Assembly (NCBI GenBank): GCA_910585575.1
Contig: CAJUFS010000001.1
Span: 116,321 to 149,491, forward strand
Reading direction: 5' to 3'
Length of the DNA stretch: 33,171 nucleotides
Source of the DNA: an uncultured Adlercreutzia sp.
Lineage (GTDB): Bacteria; Actinomycetota; Coriobacteriia; Coriobacteriales; Eggerthellaceae
Part shown: in pieces, positions 1 to 15,000 of the stretch
Position numbering within the stretch: the stretch's first letter is position 1
Layout of the letters: every line of letters starts with the position of its first letter
The notes under the pieces: generated by a model
Seen by the model: the letters and a program-made list of their open reading frames with translations, nothing else
Told to the model about the DNA's origin: nothing
The model's database searches: none
Made by a program: the position numbers and the translations under genes

Positions 1-3000
1 TTAAAAAATACGATGCGAATAGCTACATCCCCGTGAGCTTCCAGTCGCTGCCGACGATCTACTTCGGAGGAAAGGGCCTGGAGGGCTTTCAGTGGACGTT
101 GGACAGAAAAAATACCGACGGCACCTTCCGTGCGGTTAAAACCTCGATGACCATGGATAAGAAGGCCTGGGACGAGGACAATCCGGGTTGGAAGAGCTTG
201 GGCAACGCGCCGCTGGGGTATCCGTCCCAGTATCGCTTGAGCGGGTTCAGCACCACGGGCAACGTGTACGTTTCCGGAATTGACGACGGTCTGTCCTATG
301 GCCCCTATATCTCGGAGGATCTGCCGGAGAACTACGAGATCAATGCCGTGGACTTCCGTATCGAGCGCAACGCGAACGGCACGAATCCCGCTAACACGAT
401 GCTCACGCCCGGCAGCACCGTATCGGGCATCGCAGGCCTGAACAACTGGTTCGATGCCGACCACAACTACCTGGAGTTTGAGATCTGCTCCCAGAACCGC
501 TACGACAGCTGGATTACCAGCAACAGCAAGTACTGGGTGCGCATGCCCGATTCCGTAAAGCCTCAGTACCAGGGCACGGTTACCGAGGACGGCAAAACCT
601 ATGACGTGTGGCGCTTGGGCGGTGCCGGCACTGCCGACGACCTGACCAGCGTGCTGGAGCAAAACGGATTCTCGGCCAAGGTGCGCAACACCGCGATTAC
701 CTCAGGCAAGCCCTGGTTTACGGGGAACATGCGCATCCTGTTCGCCAACAAGCTGCAGCAGAACATCTCCGTTCCGGTGCAGGTGGTGGTTCAGGGCACC
801 ATGCGCAAGCCCTCAAGCGACGGACCGGCGGGCTTCTACCAGAACAAGGCGACGCTCATCTCCGGTGCTCCCACCTGGGTTCCGCCTATCAATGTGGAGG
901 AGAAGTACCGCGGCCACTGGGGAGCCACACCTTCGCAAGTGGTGAAGACGGCCGACCTGGATCCGAAGGGTCCTGTGGAGCCTGGCGTGCACGCGTTCGG
1001 CTATAGCTATCTGAACAACGGATTGACCTGGGGCAAAGAGGGCGGTTTGAAAGCTGTGGCCCTTGATCAGGACGGCGGCGGCGTACTGTTTGCCCTGACG
1101 AACGACTGCACCTCCATGATGGAGCCCGGCGTTCTTACCACGAGCCGCCTTTCCGAGAACCATGCGCTGGCCAACGGGGGCAATGCCCAAGACCCCTGCG
1201 GATGCCAATATCACCATGCGGGCGATTACGATCCCGAGACTGATTCTTTCTTCGCGTCCGATGGCTGGAAGCGCGCGGGCCACGAGGGCTTCATTCCCTC
1301 CCATGTGGTGCTGTCGCCCGAGCTTCTCAAACATATGGACGTAGCCAAGCTGACGCTCCATTCGGTCCATGAGGACGAGGAGCACGGCGGCTCCGGCCCG
1401 GTCGTATTGACGCGTTCGCTGCTGCAGCAGTATGTGGTGGGTGCCAACGGGGCAACCCAGGCAGAGCCGGGAGCCCGGTACAGCGCCGATTTGGTGGGCG
1501 GCATCGTTATTCCCCAGCAGGTATGGGGGGCGACCCATGCCGACTGGCCCGAGGCTCCTTTCGATTACCTGGAGATCGAGTTCGACTCCTTCGACGGCAG
1601 CGTGGGCTACGATGCAGAGCATCCCGAGCTCAGCTCGTTTTTACTGATTCACGGCGTCAACGGCCGCTTGGGCGAGCCGGAGCGGCCCTCTACCTATTGC
1701 CCTGTTGGCCTCGAGTTCAAAACGAATTACGACGACCCCGAGGACAATGTGCCGGCCGCTACGGGCTATGCCACGCTGTTCGGCTCTCTCGCCGATCCGA
1801 AGATCCACGCCTTCGGCTTCGAGTTTATCAATGCCAGCAAGCGAACGAATATGGCCGAGGGCACTACGGGCTTGCCGACTGCGAACAATACCCAGAACGT
1901 GAATGCCGGCGAGCGGCAGTCGGGCTTTGCCTTCTACCTGGAAAACGACACGCCGGCGCCTATCTACGGCGGCACCTTCTCTACTAACGATGTGGCCTAT
2001 CAGATTGTCGACGACGGGTTCGGTGCCAGCAAGCTGGTGGGCTTCGAAACCTCGCACATCGAGTTCTCGAAAGCGCTTCTGGATGCGGCTACGCTGCCCG
2101 ACCAGGGCACGGTACTCACGTTGCAGGCCGTGGAGCTGGACAACGAGGGTGCACCGGTAGCCCGCACCTTTAGCTATACCAAGCAGCAGCTTCTGAACTG
2201 GCGCGTGACGAACGCCGGCGCCCATCCCTATCCCTCATACCAGGGCGGTCACAACAATGTGGGCGCCGTGGTGGTGCCCAAGAGCGCCTGGGGCAACCTC
2301 TATCTGACCAAGGTCGAGCTGAAGTACACCTACTTCACCTATGACGTGCCGTTCAGCAGCTACGATGAATATGCAGCGCAGCACTATCCGCTGTACCGCT
2401 ACTCCTTCTACGACGATACCGTGGTCAATCGGCGCCCCAGTTTCTCTCTGTTCGGCACGGCCACGAGCCCGGGCCTGAAAGAGCTAAAGGGCACGTTCCG
2501 CGCCGATGAGAACGCGGAGTTCCAGCCTGTCAGCGCCGAGGCGTCCAGCATTGCCCGCATCAAGACGCGGGATCCTGGCAACGACATCGATGCCGTCGGC
2601 TACGAGAAGAACGCCCCGGGCGATACCCAGGCCCTGGATAGCAGCGCCAAGGTATGGCCCCAGCAGCGCAAAGACGTTTACTACGCCGAGGGGCTTTCGG
2701 GCTACTCGTTCTACGTGGGCAATAGCTCGTCCTCGAAGATTCTCGACGGTGTCATTACCATCGAGCAGAACAGTCCGGTGACCAACCCGCTCTTCGTTTC
2801 GCGCGTCACGGATGGGGGAGTGACGGAACGACGCGGCTTCCAGACCGAGTACCTGGTGCTGAACAAGGCGCTGCTTTCCAATGCCACGGTAAAGCGCGTG
2901 AAGATCGAGTCCATCGACGACGACGGCACGCCGTCGACTTTGACCATCGAGCGAAGCCAGTTGGAGCAGCTCTACAAAGTGTCGGCGGCTGGCACCACGG

Positions 3001-6000
3001 GAAGCGGCTACAATCCTGGGGCGGCAGCGGGGCAGGAGGGCGCCTACATTGTGCCGCAGAGCGTGTGGGGCTCGCAGCACCTGACGCGTATTCAGGTGGA
3101 GGTGTCGCAGTTCAGTGCTGATATCGACCCGTCGCCGTTCTACCCGGTGTACAACGCCAATGGCTATTATGTGCGCTCGGAAACCAACGCCACCCATCGC
3201 AAGAGCAAGCCTTGCGTCATCTTGCAAGGTTCGCCGACGCGTCCCGGCGAACTGGATATGAAGTGCACCTTCGACACCGATTACCAGAAGTACGGCCAGA
3301 CGAACGTGTCGGTAAACGAGAACGCCGTGCTGGTGGTGCGGCCGGCGGAGCCCCGGGTGGCCGCCTATGCCTACGGCTCGAGTCCGTCGCGCAAGTACAG
3401 TTCCAACCCGCGCAACTCACTCGGCGAGCCCACCAACGTGAACACCCACACGACCAATGCCAACAACGAGCGCGATGATTCGGGCTATGTGTTCCATTTG
3501 GTCACGCGCACCCCCTCGATGCTGAATCCCGGCTCCTTCAAAACCTCCGATATTCCTTTGGCGTGGGATGCGGCCAACAGCACGAATCGAGGGTTCACCA
3601 CGAACCGCGTGGTGCTCTCGAAGGCGCTGCTGGCCAACGCTACGGGGCTGGCGGTAACGCTCACCGCGCACGACGGGAGCTCGGTAACCCTCGACGGTGC
3701 GCAGCTTCAAGCTTATATTGTCGCCTCTAACGGCTCCCTTCCCGCCGATTCCTCCGTGAACGTGGGGGCGGCGCTTGCCGGTGCGGTGGTGGTCCCCGCT
3801 TCGGTGTGGGGGCCGAGTACCCTTAAGAACGTCGAGGTTCGCTTCTCGTCGTTCAAGGGCAATGTGGATTTCGCCGGTGCGAAGAACGCCGGATGGGTTC
3901 CCCCGACGAACGCGGCTGCCGGCACGTTCGTCGAGCTTCAGGGTGTTGCCAACGATCCCGAGAAAGAGCTGTGGGTGACGGGCACGTTCTGCTCTACCTA
4001 CTATCGTGATGCCACGCGGGACGAGAGCGCGTCCGACAGGGCCGCTTTGGTGACCACGACGCCCATCCCGTCGATCATCGCCCGCGCCTTCGACAACACG
4101 GCGGGCGGTGGCGCCGCCTCGAACCTGCCCTGCGATAGCCTGCAGGGCAGCCGCGAGCAAACCGCTCCGCTGTTCGCGGAAGGCTCCGGCTACATCTTCC
4201 AGCTAGGTACCGCAAACCAGTCGGCCATGAAGCCGAGTGTGTTCAGCACGGGCACCCTGCCGTCCGACCCCTATCAAGGGACTCTGCGCGGCTTCGAGAC
4301 CAAGCACCTGTACCTCTCTCAGGCGCTTAACGCGGCGGCAACGGTGGCGAAGGTAACGGTGAAGGCGAAGGACGCGGCTGGCGCCGTGTCAACGTTCGAG
4401 CTGACGAAGGGCCACGCAACGCCTTCCCTGAACCTGGACACCTATGCCAGCGCCGGGGCCTACGACATTACGCCAGGGGCCTGGAATGATCAGTACCTGG
4501 TAAGCGTTTCGGTCGAGTTCTCGTACTTCGGCGGCGGCGTGACTCTCAACAACAGCAGCACGATAACCCGTGGTGCCATGGCCGGCCAGCCGATCGTGGC
4601 CCTGGTGGGCCGCGGCACCCTGCCGGGCCGCATTCCGCTGCAGGGGACGTTCTCGACGGTGTTCCGCGGCTACCTCAACGACGTGAGCCGCAATGACACG
4701 TCGGCGCTGATCGTGGAAACGGTCAAGCCCGAGCTGGAGGTGACAAGTGGCTGGTCGCTGAAGGATCCGGCTACGGGCGCCACCACGGTGCACACGCCTC
4801 AAGCGGTTCCGGGAACGGACAGCTGGGGAACCCTCACCGGTTCCACCTTCTACATGGACAGCATTCCCTATCGCTGGGGCGAGGATCAAGACTACGAGCG
4901 GGCGTGGATCGACTTCACGGTGAAGAACGACACGGCCTACTCAGCTCAGGGCCTGGACTTTGATGCCATTCTCGATCAGACAGCCATCGACAGCGCTGGC
5001 AAGCGCACGGGCTTTGTACCCACCGAGCTGGTGATTTCCGGCTTTGCCAACACGGCCGACGGGTGGCGTCTGAAGGGGACGAGCATCGTCGAGGGCCTCG
5101 ATATCTTCGCGGCGCCCACGCGGCCGCTGGGCGGCACGGCGAACTTCGACAGCGACTTGTACGCCACGCGCCTTGCCATGGCCGATCTGGCCGGGTACAT
5201 CGACGGCACGGGTGCGCTGCACCTGCGTTTGGACGATGCCGCGGCAACGGGGGTATCCGGCGTGGTGAAGGCGCTGCGCCTGCGCTTTGCCACCTTCGGC
5301 TCCGCCATGGCCGGGGCCAACGTCATCACCATGCGCGTCTACGGCATGATGGAGCACCACGGCATCGGCACGATGCCCTCGGAGGTGCTGAACGGCGCTT
5401 CGTACAACGGCGGCGTCCACATCGGCGACCTTCACGGCTACCGCAGCAACCCCACGCGCTACATCAACGCCACGGCCCACCTGTTCCCGTGCTCGGGCGA
5501 TTACGGCAACGGCATCGAGCGCACTACCACCTCGCCCATTCCCATCCAGGGCTTCCGGTTCGGCACGGGCAGCTTGTTCGAGGGCTACTACAACGAGCGC
5601 GGGGCGTTCAACTACGATCAGAACGCCGACTGCGCCTTCCGTGACCCGAACAGTTACGCCACTGACGGCTCGGCCCGCAACAATGTCGTGATCGTGGCGC
5701 ACAAGGACGAGAACAGCGGTTACATCCTCGATGCCTATAACGAGACCGAGGCTCGCTCCGATACGAATGCCATTGTGTACGATATGGAGAGCGTCGGGAA
5801 CAAGGCCTCCATGGGCGCGGTGAGCGTTCACGGCTTCAAGACGCGCACCGTGCGCTTCGATGCGGGGCTGGTGGATGTGGGCAAGCTGCCTGCGGCCCAG
5901 TACGCCGGCACGACGGGTGCTCCAGCCGACACCTCGACGCTGAAGACCATCGAGTTCTACTTCGCCGACCCCGCAACCGGGTCGGCCGGGGCTGCGCCCG

Positions 6001-9000
6001 ATGTGACGGTGGCGGTGGCCGACTTGCCTACCTATCGCGTGGGCAACGAGTACGTGTTCGACCTCGATAACCAGACCGCCTTCGCTAGCACCAAGGGGCG
6101 CTACCTGAAGAAGGTGAAGGTGAACTACGGTACCTTCGCGCCGAAGTACGTGTGCAAGCGCGTGCAGGCAAAGTTCACGGGCTTGGTGGACTGGTACACT
6201 ACGGCTGATGAAAACGGGGATCTGCCGGGGCGCGTGACGGCGCTCCAGACCGGCCTGCCGTCAGGGATGCCTGCTCGCAACGCCACCAACGCGCACTTCC
6301 TCAGCGTGGTGAAGCCCTATCTAGGCATCGATACCCATGGGCAGTACGGCGATGTGCGCGAATATCGCGTGGACAATACGGGCAACTCCGACAAGGACCG
6401 CACCCATCTGACCGTGCCCTACGACCGCGACTACCAGCTGTGGACGCGGATCTACAACAAGCAGAGCGTCTCGAAGCTGGAACTCTGCGATGTGATTATG
6501 GATCTGGCGGTGAATCGCGAGACCTATCCGGTGGAAACCGGCGGCACGGCCACTGCGTGGACCGGCTTCCATACCTACCAAGTGACGGTGCGCAAAGAGC
6601 TGATGGATCAGTTCGTGCGGGCGAACCAATCGGCCGACGATGTGTCAGCCGTGGGCGAGGTGCGCCTCTACGGCGTCACCGATGCGGCCACGGCGCTGCC
6701 CAACTACGTGAGCCCTCCGCAGATGCGCCTGGTACCCGTGCTTAACGCCGACGGAAGCCCCCAGTACTTCGAGGACGTCCTGCATAACAACGCGCGCTAC
6801 AACTTGAACGCGGCCGGACACTTGGTCATCACCGAGCAGCAGCTGCGCGACAGCGGCATTGAGAACCTGACGCGCTGTGTGCTGTACCATTGGAAGGGTA
6901 TGAAGCGCGAGTCGGCCAATGCCGATATGCAGCGCGTGGTGTTCGACGGCTTCTCGGACAACAACTTCGGCACCGACAGCCTGGCTTTGAAGGCCGACTC
7001 CCACATGTACATGGGCGGCATCGACTACGACGCCCAGTGGGATTTGAAGCAGCATGACGATACGGCAGTGCTGGTGTCCAAGATGCTGTTCGACACGGTG
7101 ACCCGCGCGGCCTATACCGACAACCGCACGGCCAAGCGTTTCGATCGCTGGGCCAGCAGCAACGAGTCGGGCCACGAGGCGGCGCGCCGAGCGAATTCTG
7201 CATCCACGAACTCCTTTGCCGACGATAAAGACCATGAGCTGCAGATTGGCTATAAGGCCCAGGGCTCGTTCCTCGTCGACTTCCGTCAGGGTCGCCTGGC
7301 GGATGAGGAGAAGGTGCACCACTACGACTTCGAGAACAGTGCGGCGAATCCCACCTGCCCCTCGGCCCATTACTATTTCGGCAGCACAAGCAATAAAGCG
7401 TTCAATACGGCGGCAACGCTGGTGTTGGAGCAGACGCTTCGCGCCGATGACTTCGATGCCTACTTCATCAAGATTCATCCCCAGGCGTTGAAGTTCGTGG
7501 AGTCGATCCAGGTGGTTTACGGGGACGGGTCCAGCTATACGATCAACCAGCAGGATTTGGCGGCCCATGCGAATAACGGCAACTCCGCACCGACGGGATC
7601 TGCGACGCGCTACACCCGTCTTGACCTTCTGTACAAGGACGCTGCGGGCAAGCGTCAGCCTTACTTCCAGGCGACGGCCTCCAACGATAAGACCTACGCC
7701 TATCGCGAGGCCTTTGGCGACGCGGTCGCGAAGGCCGACCGTGTGGCCCGCGTGGTGTACTCGCTGCGCATTAATCAACCCGGCGTGGTAGGCGGTGTGG
7801 CTCAGAATCCCGACTTTGGCTCGTGGTTCCAGTGGGACGAGATCGAAGCCGATCCCTTTGAAGTAACGGGACGCTTCGTGCCGGTGAGCGGCCGCGATTT
7901 GGGCTTCGGCCTCTCTGACGTCTATGCTGGTTTGGGCAGCAGCACCGTGAAGGCCGAAGTGCGCGTGGGCGGCAGCCACAACTCGAGCAACACGCATGCC
8001 CATAAGGCCGTCGTGCGTTATGACCGCGAGCGCGATCATAACTCCTCCGACAGCTACCAGTCGAAATTCTCCTGGCAAGACTACTACAAGCTTAATAGCA
8101 ACACTGATTCGGTGCCGATGAAGATGCGTCATCTGCGCGCCTCGGTAGGCTACCGCGTCTACGAGTCGGGCAACTACGTGCGCGTGGCCGCGATGTCCAA
8201 CATTAACGGCGCCACCACCCTGACCGACGCGAGCTTCGATTCGCGGGAGGAGTGGCCCGACTATCCGAAATGGCTCGAGGGCCTGGGTGTGCGTGGCAAC
8301 TGGGAGAAGGCGCCCTTCGGTAAGGACACCCAGTACAAGGTGTCGTTCAACCGTTGGCAGGTGCCCTATCCCACGCCGGTGAACTACTTGTTCAACTCCA
8401 ATGACACCAGCTATGGCGGTGGATTCGGCCTCGAGCTTGTCCAGGCGCCGCTCTATAGCAAGGAGTATCCGCGCCAGATCTACCTCAGCGATTACTGGAC
8501 CGGCCTGTGGCGCAACAAGGACTTCCTGGACACGGGCCATATGTTCGATTTCTATAAGAGCAACTGGCGCCAGGTGTCCTTCGCTGATGAAATTACCATT
8601 CACGAAGATTTGCCCACCTGCGTCCCCGAGTCCAACGCAACGTACTACGGCTTCCTTTCCACGGGTCTGACCTTGCCCTACCGCAATGGCAAGTACACCG
8701 AGAACAAGCCGGCCGATGACTTCGACGATGACGATGGCGACAGCGGCGGCGAGGACGGCGGGGGAGATTCGGGCGAGGAGAAAGACGATCCCAACGACGC
8801 CGACGATGCCATGGCCGACAGTGTGGGAGAGGCCGATGAGGAGTTCCGCTCAATCCTGCGCTACGTTGACCATATCGACTTGCATATTGCCTCCTATACC
8901 GTGGATGCTCTGGGCGATCCGACGGGGCTCGTGCAGCGCCGAACGGAGACGATCGACAAGTCCAAGGTGGACTTCCTGAAGGCCTGGACCGAGCAGAAGA

Positions 9001-12000
9001 ACGTTCACATCCGCTTCGACCACGGCACCTCGGTCGACCCTGCAAGCCAGCTGAGCGCAGGCACCAACTCACCCTTCTTCCAGTCCCAGGACTTCCTGTA
9101 CGTGGTAAATAACTTGGGTCCCTACGACTTCGTCGAGAGCTACGACGTGGTGCTGAAGAACGTGCCGGGCAGCGCCGACTACAACGACGAGACGGGCTTT
9201 GCCACCTACTCAAACGGCGACAAGATCCCCAAGTACAACAGCTGGAGCCGTTCGGATCTGGACATGCTGGTGTACGGCCGTCCCTATACGTGGAAGGCCA
9301 CGGAGAAGTCCATCTGGACCCAGATGAAGAAGGACTCCATCAACACCGTGTGGACATCGACGCGCCGCAGCTACTCGGGGAATAAGGTGTATACCGAGCA
9401 AGCCTTGGACCGAGGATCTGCCTCGGGCTATGCCGACAACAACCACTACAAGGATCGCGCCTACATTGCGGCCTTCCCCGTGCCCATCGACGCGAAAACA
9501 ATTCTCAGCCCCAAGGAAGGGGTCAACACCGCCGCAGGCACCTATCAGGACGGAAGCGAGCTGTACGATTACGCCGCTGATAACGTCACGCCGAACATCG
9601 GCACTATGGAGGCGCGCTTCCAGAATGCCAAGGACAAGGGCTCCGAGGACGCCACGGGCCGTGCCACCCATATCAGCCATGTGAAGCTGACCGCCGATAT
9701 AGCCGGCGACAACGACGGGCGCGCCAACGGATGGGGCATGCGCCTGCAGAACGTGTACGTGCCCCGCGGCTTCATCGAGAACCTTGAGCTGAACCGGGCG
9801 GGCGACATCAATGCCGGCTACGAGTACGGTTGGTTCGAGGTGGCCGAGTTCTCCTTCACCGTGGATACCGACAACGGTCCCTATACGTTCACGGGAACCT
9901 GGCAAGATGTGGTCGACCTGGGCATTGTGTCCAATCCGGGTACCAGCGCCAAGTATCCCCACTGCTATGTGGTGGACATCGAGGCCTTCCTGCGCGCGGC
10001 CGTCAACGGCACGGCGCCCAATGGGGCCCAGTTCAACTTCAAAACCTATCGGGCCTGCGATGTCACCAACACCATCAATGGCTACCGCGACTACGTGAGC
10101 GCGACGAACCGACTGGTGAACATTGAGTTCTCCCGGGCGCGGGTGTCCGAGTTCTCGCTGGTGTTCGATTCGCCCAACGCGCTGCAGCGTCGTGTGAACC
10201 GCATGCTGGACTCCGAGGGTTGGCTGACCGACACCCAGGCGGAGAGTGCCCAGGCGAATCCCAACGACTTCGCCTTCGCCTATGACGGCGTGTACGTCGA
10301 CCGTACTCCTGAGGACTTCGCGGCCGCCACGGCCACGGGCAACAACCCCGCTACGGGCCACTGGAACGACACCTCGACGCCGACCTTCGGCAAGCAGGGC
10401 ACCCAGTTCCCGTCTGTGGATCTGGTCGACACGCTTATTGCTACCGAGCTAAAGTCGAAGGATCCCCATGCCGACATGCCGCTGTCGTTCCGCATCACCG
10501 ACGATGGCTACTACAGCCACAAGCACTTGATGGGCGAGCTGTACTCCGAGGCCAACCGCGGCGCCCTGCTGCCTGCACGTACGGCCAGCGGTCAGACCAT
10601 GCGCAAGGTGTTCGCCTACGACAAGGCGGCTACTGACGTGTTCTCGCCGGTTTCCTACGACAGCGACTCCGGGGCCGTGTGGACCAACATTCCCGACGGC
10701 GGCCTGTACGTGGGCGATTATGTGGAATACAACCTGTACGTGGGCGCTCAGGCCGATTCGAAGCTGCCCATGGAGTCGATCACCTCGCGCTTCCAGGTGC
10801 CCGAGGGCCAGCGCATCGTGGGTTGGGAGATTGCCAAGAAGAACCAGAACGGCACCTGGGTCGATGACAACACCTGCGGCTTATCCTTCCCAGGTAACGA
10901 CCCGCTGCCGGTGACGGCTTTCATGATGCGCCCCGACGACACCAACAAGCGTCCCTGCGAGCCCCAGGTGGACTACTCGCTGGCCGCCACGGCCGTAACG
11001 CCTTCGCTCTTTGCGTCGACGACTACGGAAAACACCATCGACAACCGCGTCATCGAGTTCCAGGTGGGCAAGACCTTGTACGAGCAGGCTGCTGACGGCT
11101 CCTGGGTGCTGACCGACGAGCGCGACCGCGTGGTGAAGCCGGGGGAGGGCGTGCGCATCCGCGTCATCACCCAGCTGACCAGCGAGCTGTCCAACACTGC
11201 CTATGACACGCTCACGCCCAATACGGCCTGGCACAACGATGCCCCCGAGCACTATATCGGCGTGCAGCCGCGGGCGTGGTTCTATACCGTGTCGGCACCG
11301 AAGCACGGATTCACCCAGTACCGCGCCTGGCACAGCGAGAACACAAACGGGCACAACCCCTTCCTGTACACCGACGACGACGGCTTGGGTAGCAATGACA
11401 TCGCCCATGAGCATCAGGTGAACTACAAGGTGGCCGGCATCGAGCAATATGGCGTGGGCCTGCATTCAGATCTTACCTACTACCACCATGCCGACGACGC
11501 CACGCGGGTGGGCACGGTGACCAACCCCAACGGCACCACGTCGCCGGCTAACCGCGACCATCGTGAAGATCCGCAGATGGCCATCAAGTTCACGGGGTCC
11601 TCGCCCAGCGGGCCGGCCAATGTGGACGGCAACCCGGCTCAGGTGACGGTATCGAACCTTATCAACCCCACCTACCACACCGCCAATATCACGGTAACGG
11701 TGAACCTCTACGACGAGAACCTGCAGAAGGGCTTCGAGCTGACCCAGACGCCCAAGATTGCCGCCAGCGACACCGCCGTGCGCCAAGAGCAGGGGAAAGC
11801 CGTTGACCTGCGCTATCCGCCCACCATGCCGGCGAGCAAGAACCTGGCTGCCGGGCCGGCCACCGCCACGTCCGATGGCTTGGGCGCCGATCCGAACCGT
11901 CGTCCCGCCATCCGCATCGAGTACTTCGATGCGACGGGCTCCGACCCCACGGTGGGCAGTTGGAAGAGCGAGGCACAGATCCTTGCCGACCACCAGGGGA

Positions 12001-15000
12001 ACATCCAGGCGGGCTACTTGGTGAACATCAACCCCTTCCGCACGGTGACGAAGGTGCGCTGGACCTATTACGATGTGCCCGCATCGGCGTCCGTGGACGG
12101 TGCCGGTAAGGCCACGCCCTATGCGTTGGAAGATGTGGCCCTGGTTGGCGTCGGACGCTATTTGGATCAGCGCGATCAGCTGTCGGCGTTCAACCGCCTG
12201 GGCTCGTTCCAAGAGGCGACCGAGGCGTGGCAGAGCGGCAAGTTCTCCCTCGATGTGGGCTACACGCACTACCACGAGGAAGCCACGCACCTCGATTTCT
12301 GCAACAACCTGGCCACGGGGGAGGGCGGCTGGTTCCAGCTGGAGGAGGCCGCTGAGCACAGCTTGGTCATGACCAAGCAGGACTCCTATGCCGAGACCGA
12401 GTTCACCACCTATCGCCGTATGCCGGTGGTGCGCTTCCAGACTCAGGCGTTCCAGAGCCAGGAGCTGGCCAGTCAGACCTACGATCCTGATGCCGACCAG
12501 AAGAAGGGCTATCTGCCCGGCGAGCGCATCTGGTACAAAGACGCTCTGTACAACGTGCCGCGGGGCACCCAGTCCAATTTGGGCTGCACCCGCATCGAGG
12601 GCGAGATCTACAATCCGGTGTTCTACGAGCGCATTCCGTTGGACTATCTCGTGGACGACGACGGCAACGAGATTACCGCGGAGTACCTGGAGGAGCGGCT
12701 CAACCGTCCGGGCGCTATTCGCTGGACCGATGCGAGCCACGCCGATGTGCTGGCCGAGCGCACGACCAACCAGAAGGTGCACCTGCAGGTGACCCGCGTG
12801 GACGAGGCCGATGCGCCCGAGGTGGCCGGTGACTTCGGCGGCATGATGACCTACGGCAACGCCGCGCAGTCTTTGGGAACTTCGGCGACAACGCGGGTCT
12901 TCCAGGATTTGGATCCGCGCACCTCGAGCGCGACGACGCGCTTCGCCCTGTTCCGCATCGAGTGGATTCCCGATACTGACCTCACGGGCGGCGTGCCCAT
13001 GGTGCCCGGCGCCCGCGACCCGCTGGCGCCCGCCGACAAGACGGCGGTGGGCCACACCTGCATCGAGGTGGGCGATACCATCGAGCTTATCTTCGACGTA
13101 ACCGCCGCTTTGGACGGGCTGCCCCAGGTGTACACCCCCGTTCAGGTGAACACCGGACGCCTCACCGGCACCTCGGGCCTGGAGCCCTGGTACTTCCCGC
13201 GCATCGGCGAGTACCACACCAGCTGGCCGACGGGCGGCGCGAACCCCTTGAGCCAGAACGCCTCGGGGTCTTTCGGCTACACCGATGCCGATTCCGCGGG
13301 CTTCTATAAGATTCAGAACCAGAACGTGCTGATGGACATGGACTACCTCCATCACGACGCGGCCTTTACCGCCGACAAGCCCGGCGGGTGCGACCTGTGG
13401 GAGATGTTCGACGGCTCCTACACGTACCTGCCCGGCACGGCCACCTCGACGCAACGCTACGACATCGTCGGATGGAAGGACAGCAGCGGCCATCAGCAGG
13501 CCAACCAGGACAGCACGCATAAGTACGCGGTGTATGGTTGGGTCGACCGTGGCCTGCAGGGCACCGACGGCAACAGCGGTTCGTACTTCATGGACGAGGA
13601 CGTTGCCTCGAGCAATACCCATCAAGCGGTGCGCTATACTCCGCGGCCCCAGGGCAGTGGCAGCGTGGCCCAGGTGGCTCTGAGCCTGCCGGCGGACGTG
13701 TGGATGATCTCGCCCAACGACCAGTCGGAGAACCGCTACCAGGAAAACCGCTTCATGCGCGACTACTATACCTTCGTTACCAAGGCGCGCACCTTGGGCG
13801 CGCGTACGACGAACGCTGAGGGCAACGCTACTATTTGGGGCTCTCAGACGCCGCTTCTGTGGGCCGAGTCGCGCCTGCACCTGCAGAAGGCGTGGATTGC
13901 CGCCGCGAGCCAGTTCGTGCCCGACGATGCTTCGACGGGTTACGAGGCGCAGCGCAAGTACCAGCTGTGGGACTCCCATGAGAGCTGGCCGGAGGGCCAG
14001 GGGCTCTTGTCGAGCTACAAGGGTCTGTTCTATGGCCAGTACGATGCGGCGCTGGAATACCATCAAACCTATCAGGCTAAGCTGCAGGCCGTCAATTACG
14101 GCGACCGCACCCTGGACGGCGTCGAGTTCACCTACGTCATGCCCTACGGTGCCGAGCCTGTTTTCGAGGCTGACGGCGTCACGCCCAAAGTGAGCGCCGA
14201 GGTGCTTTCGGCTGTGCAGGGGGCTCCTCAGAATGTCAGCACCGATCCGACGGTGCAGGAGCGTTTCAGTCCTATCCACAACAGCCTGGTCAGCGTCGAG
14301 GTAGTGCAGAGCCCCTATTCTGCCTATGCCGGCTTTGATGCGCCCAGTGCGTCTCAGAACCCGGCGGACTACCGCAACGGCCTCGCGCTCAAGCAGGCCT
14401 CGTCGCCCGATGTGTCGGGCCTCACCGACCGGTCGACCTACGAGGCCCTGAATACGGAAGGCGATCCGGATAAGACCGGGGCAGCCGACACGCACACCCA
14501 GGCCTATGTGGACAGTTCGCAGCCATGGGTGCTGAAGATCACGGTACGCCAGCCTTTGGGCAAGTGGTTCGGCCGCACAAGCGACGGATCACAGGTAGGG
14601 GCATTGCGCAATACGGTGGATCCCGACATTTACACGGGTGACGCCGGCTACAAGATCAACGTGAGCGTTGCCTCGCGCATCTTCGCCAATCCTGCCTCCG
14701 ATGGCGACGAAGCGGCCTGGTACGACCGCGTGCTGCTGCGGCCCTACGACAACGGCGATGCTACGGGATCCGATGTGGCCAAGGGCCAGCGCCCGAGCCG
14801 CTCGAGCGCCTACTTCCAAGTGTTCGACCTCGACCACTACGAGGGCGCCTCGACGGCCGCCGACACCAATAAGAACGACGGCGACCTGAACAACGTGCAG
14901 ATGGGCAATATGGACTACCGTTTCGTGGGACGGTCGGGCATCACGGCCTCGCGCCAGCGTGCCTACGACACCTCGTGGGGCTCCTATAATCTTCCGAGCG

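Noticed and set aside
33-35. GTG at 33 as the start of the giant gene
   Set aside because: The frame is open before it to the window edge, no ribosome binding site precedes it, and no signal peptide follows, which an LPQTG protein needs. It is an internal Val codon.
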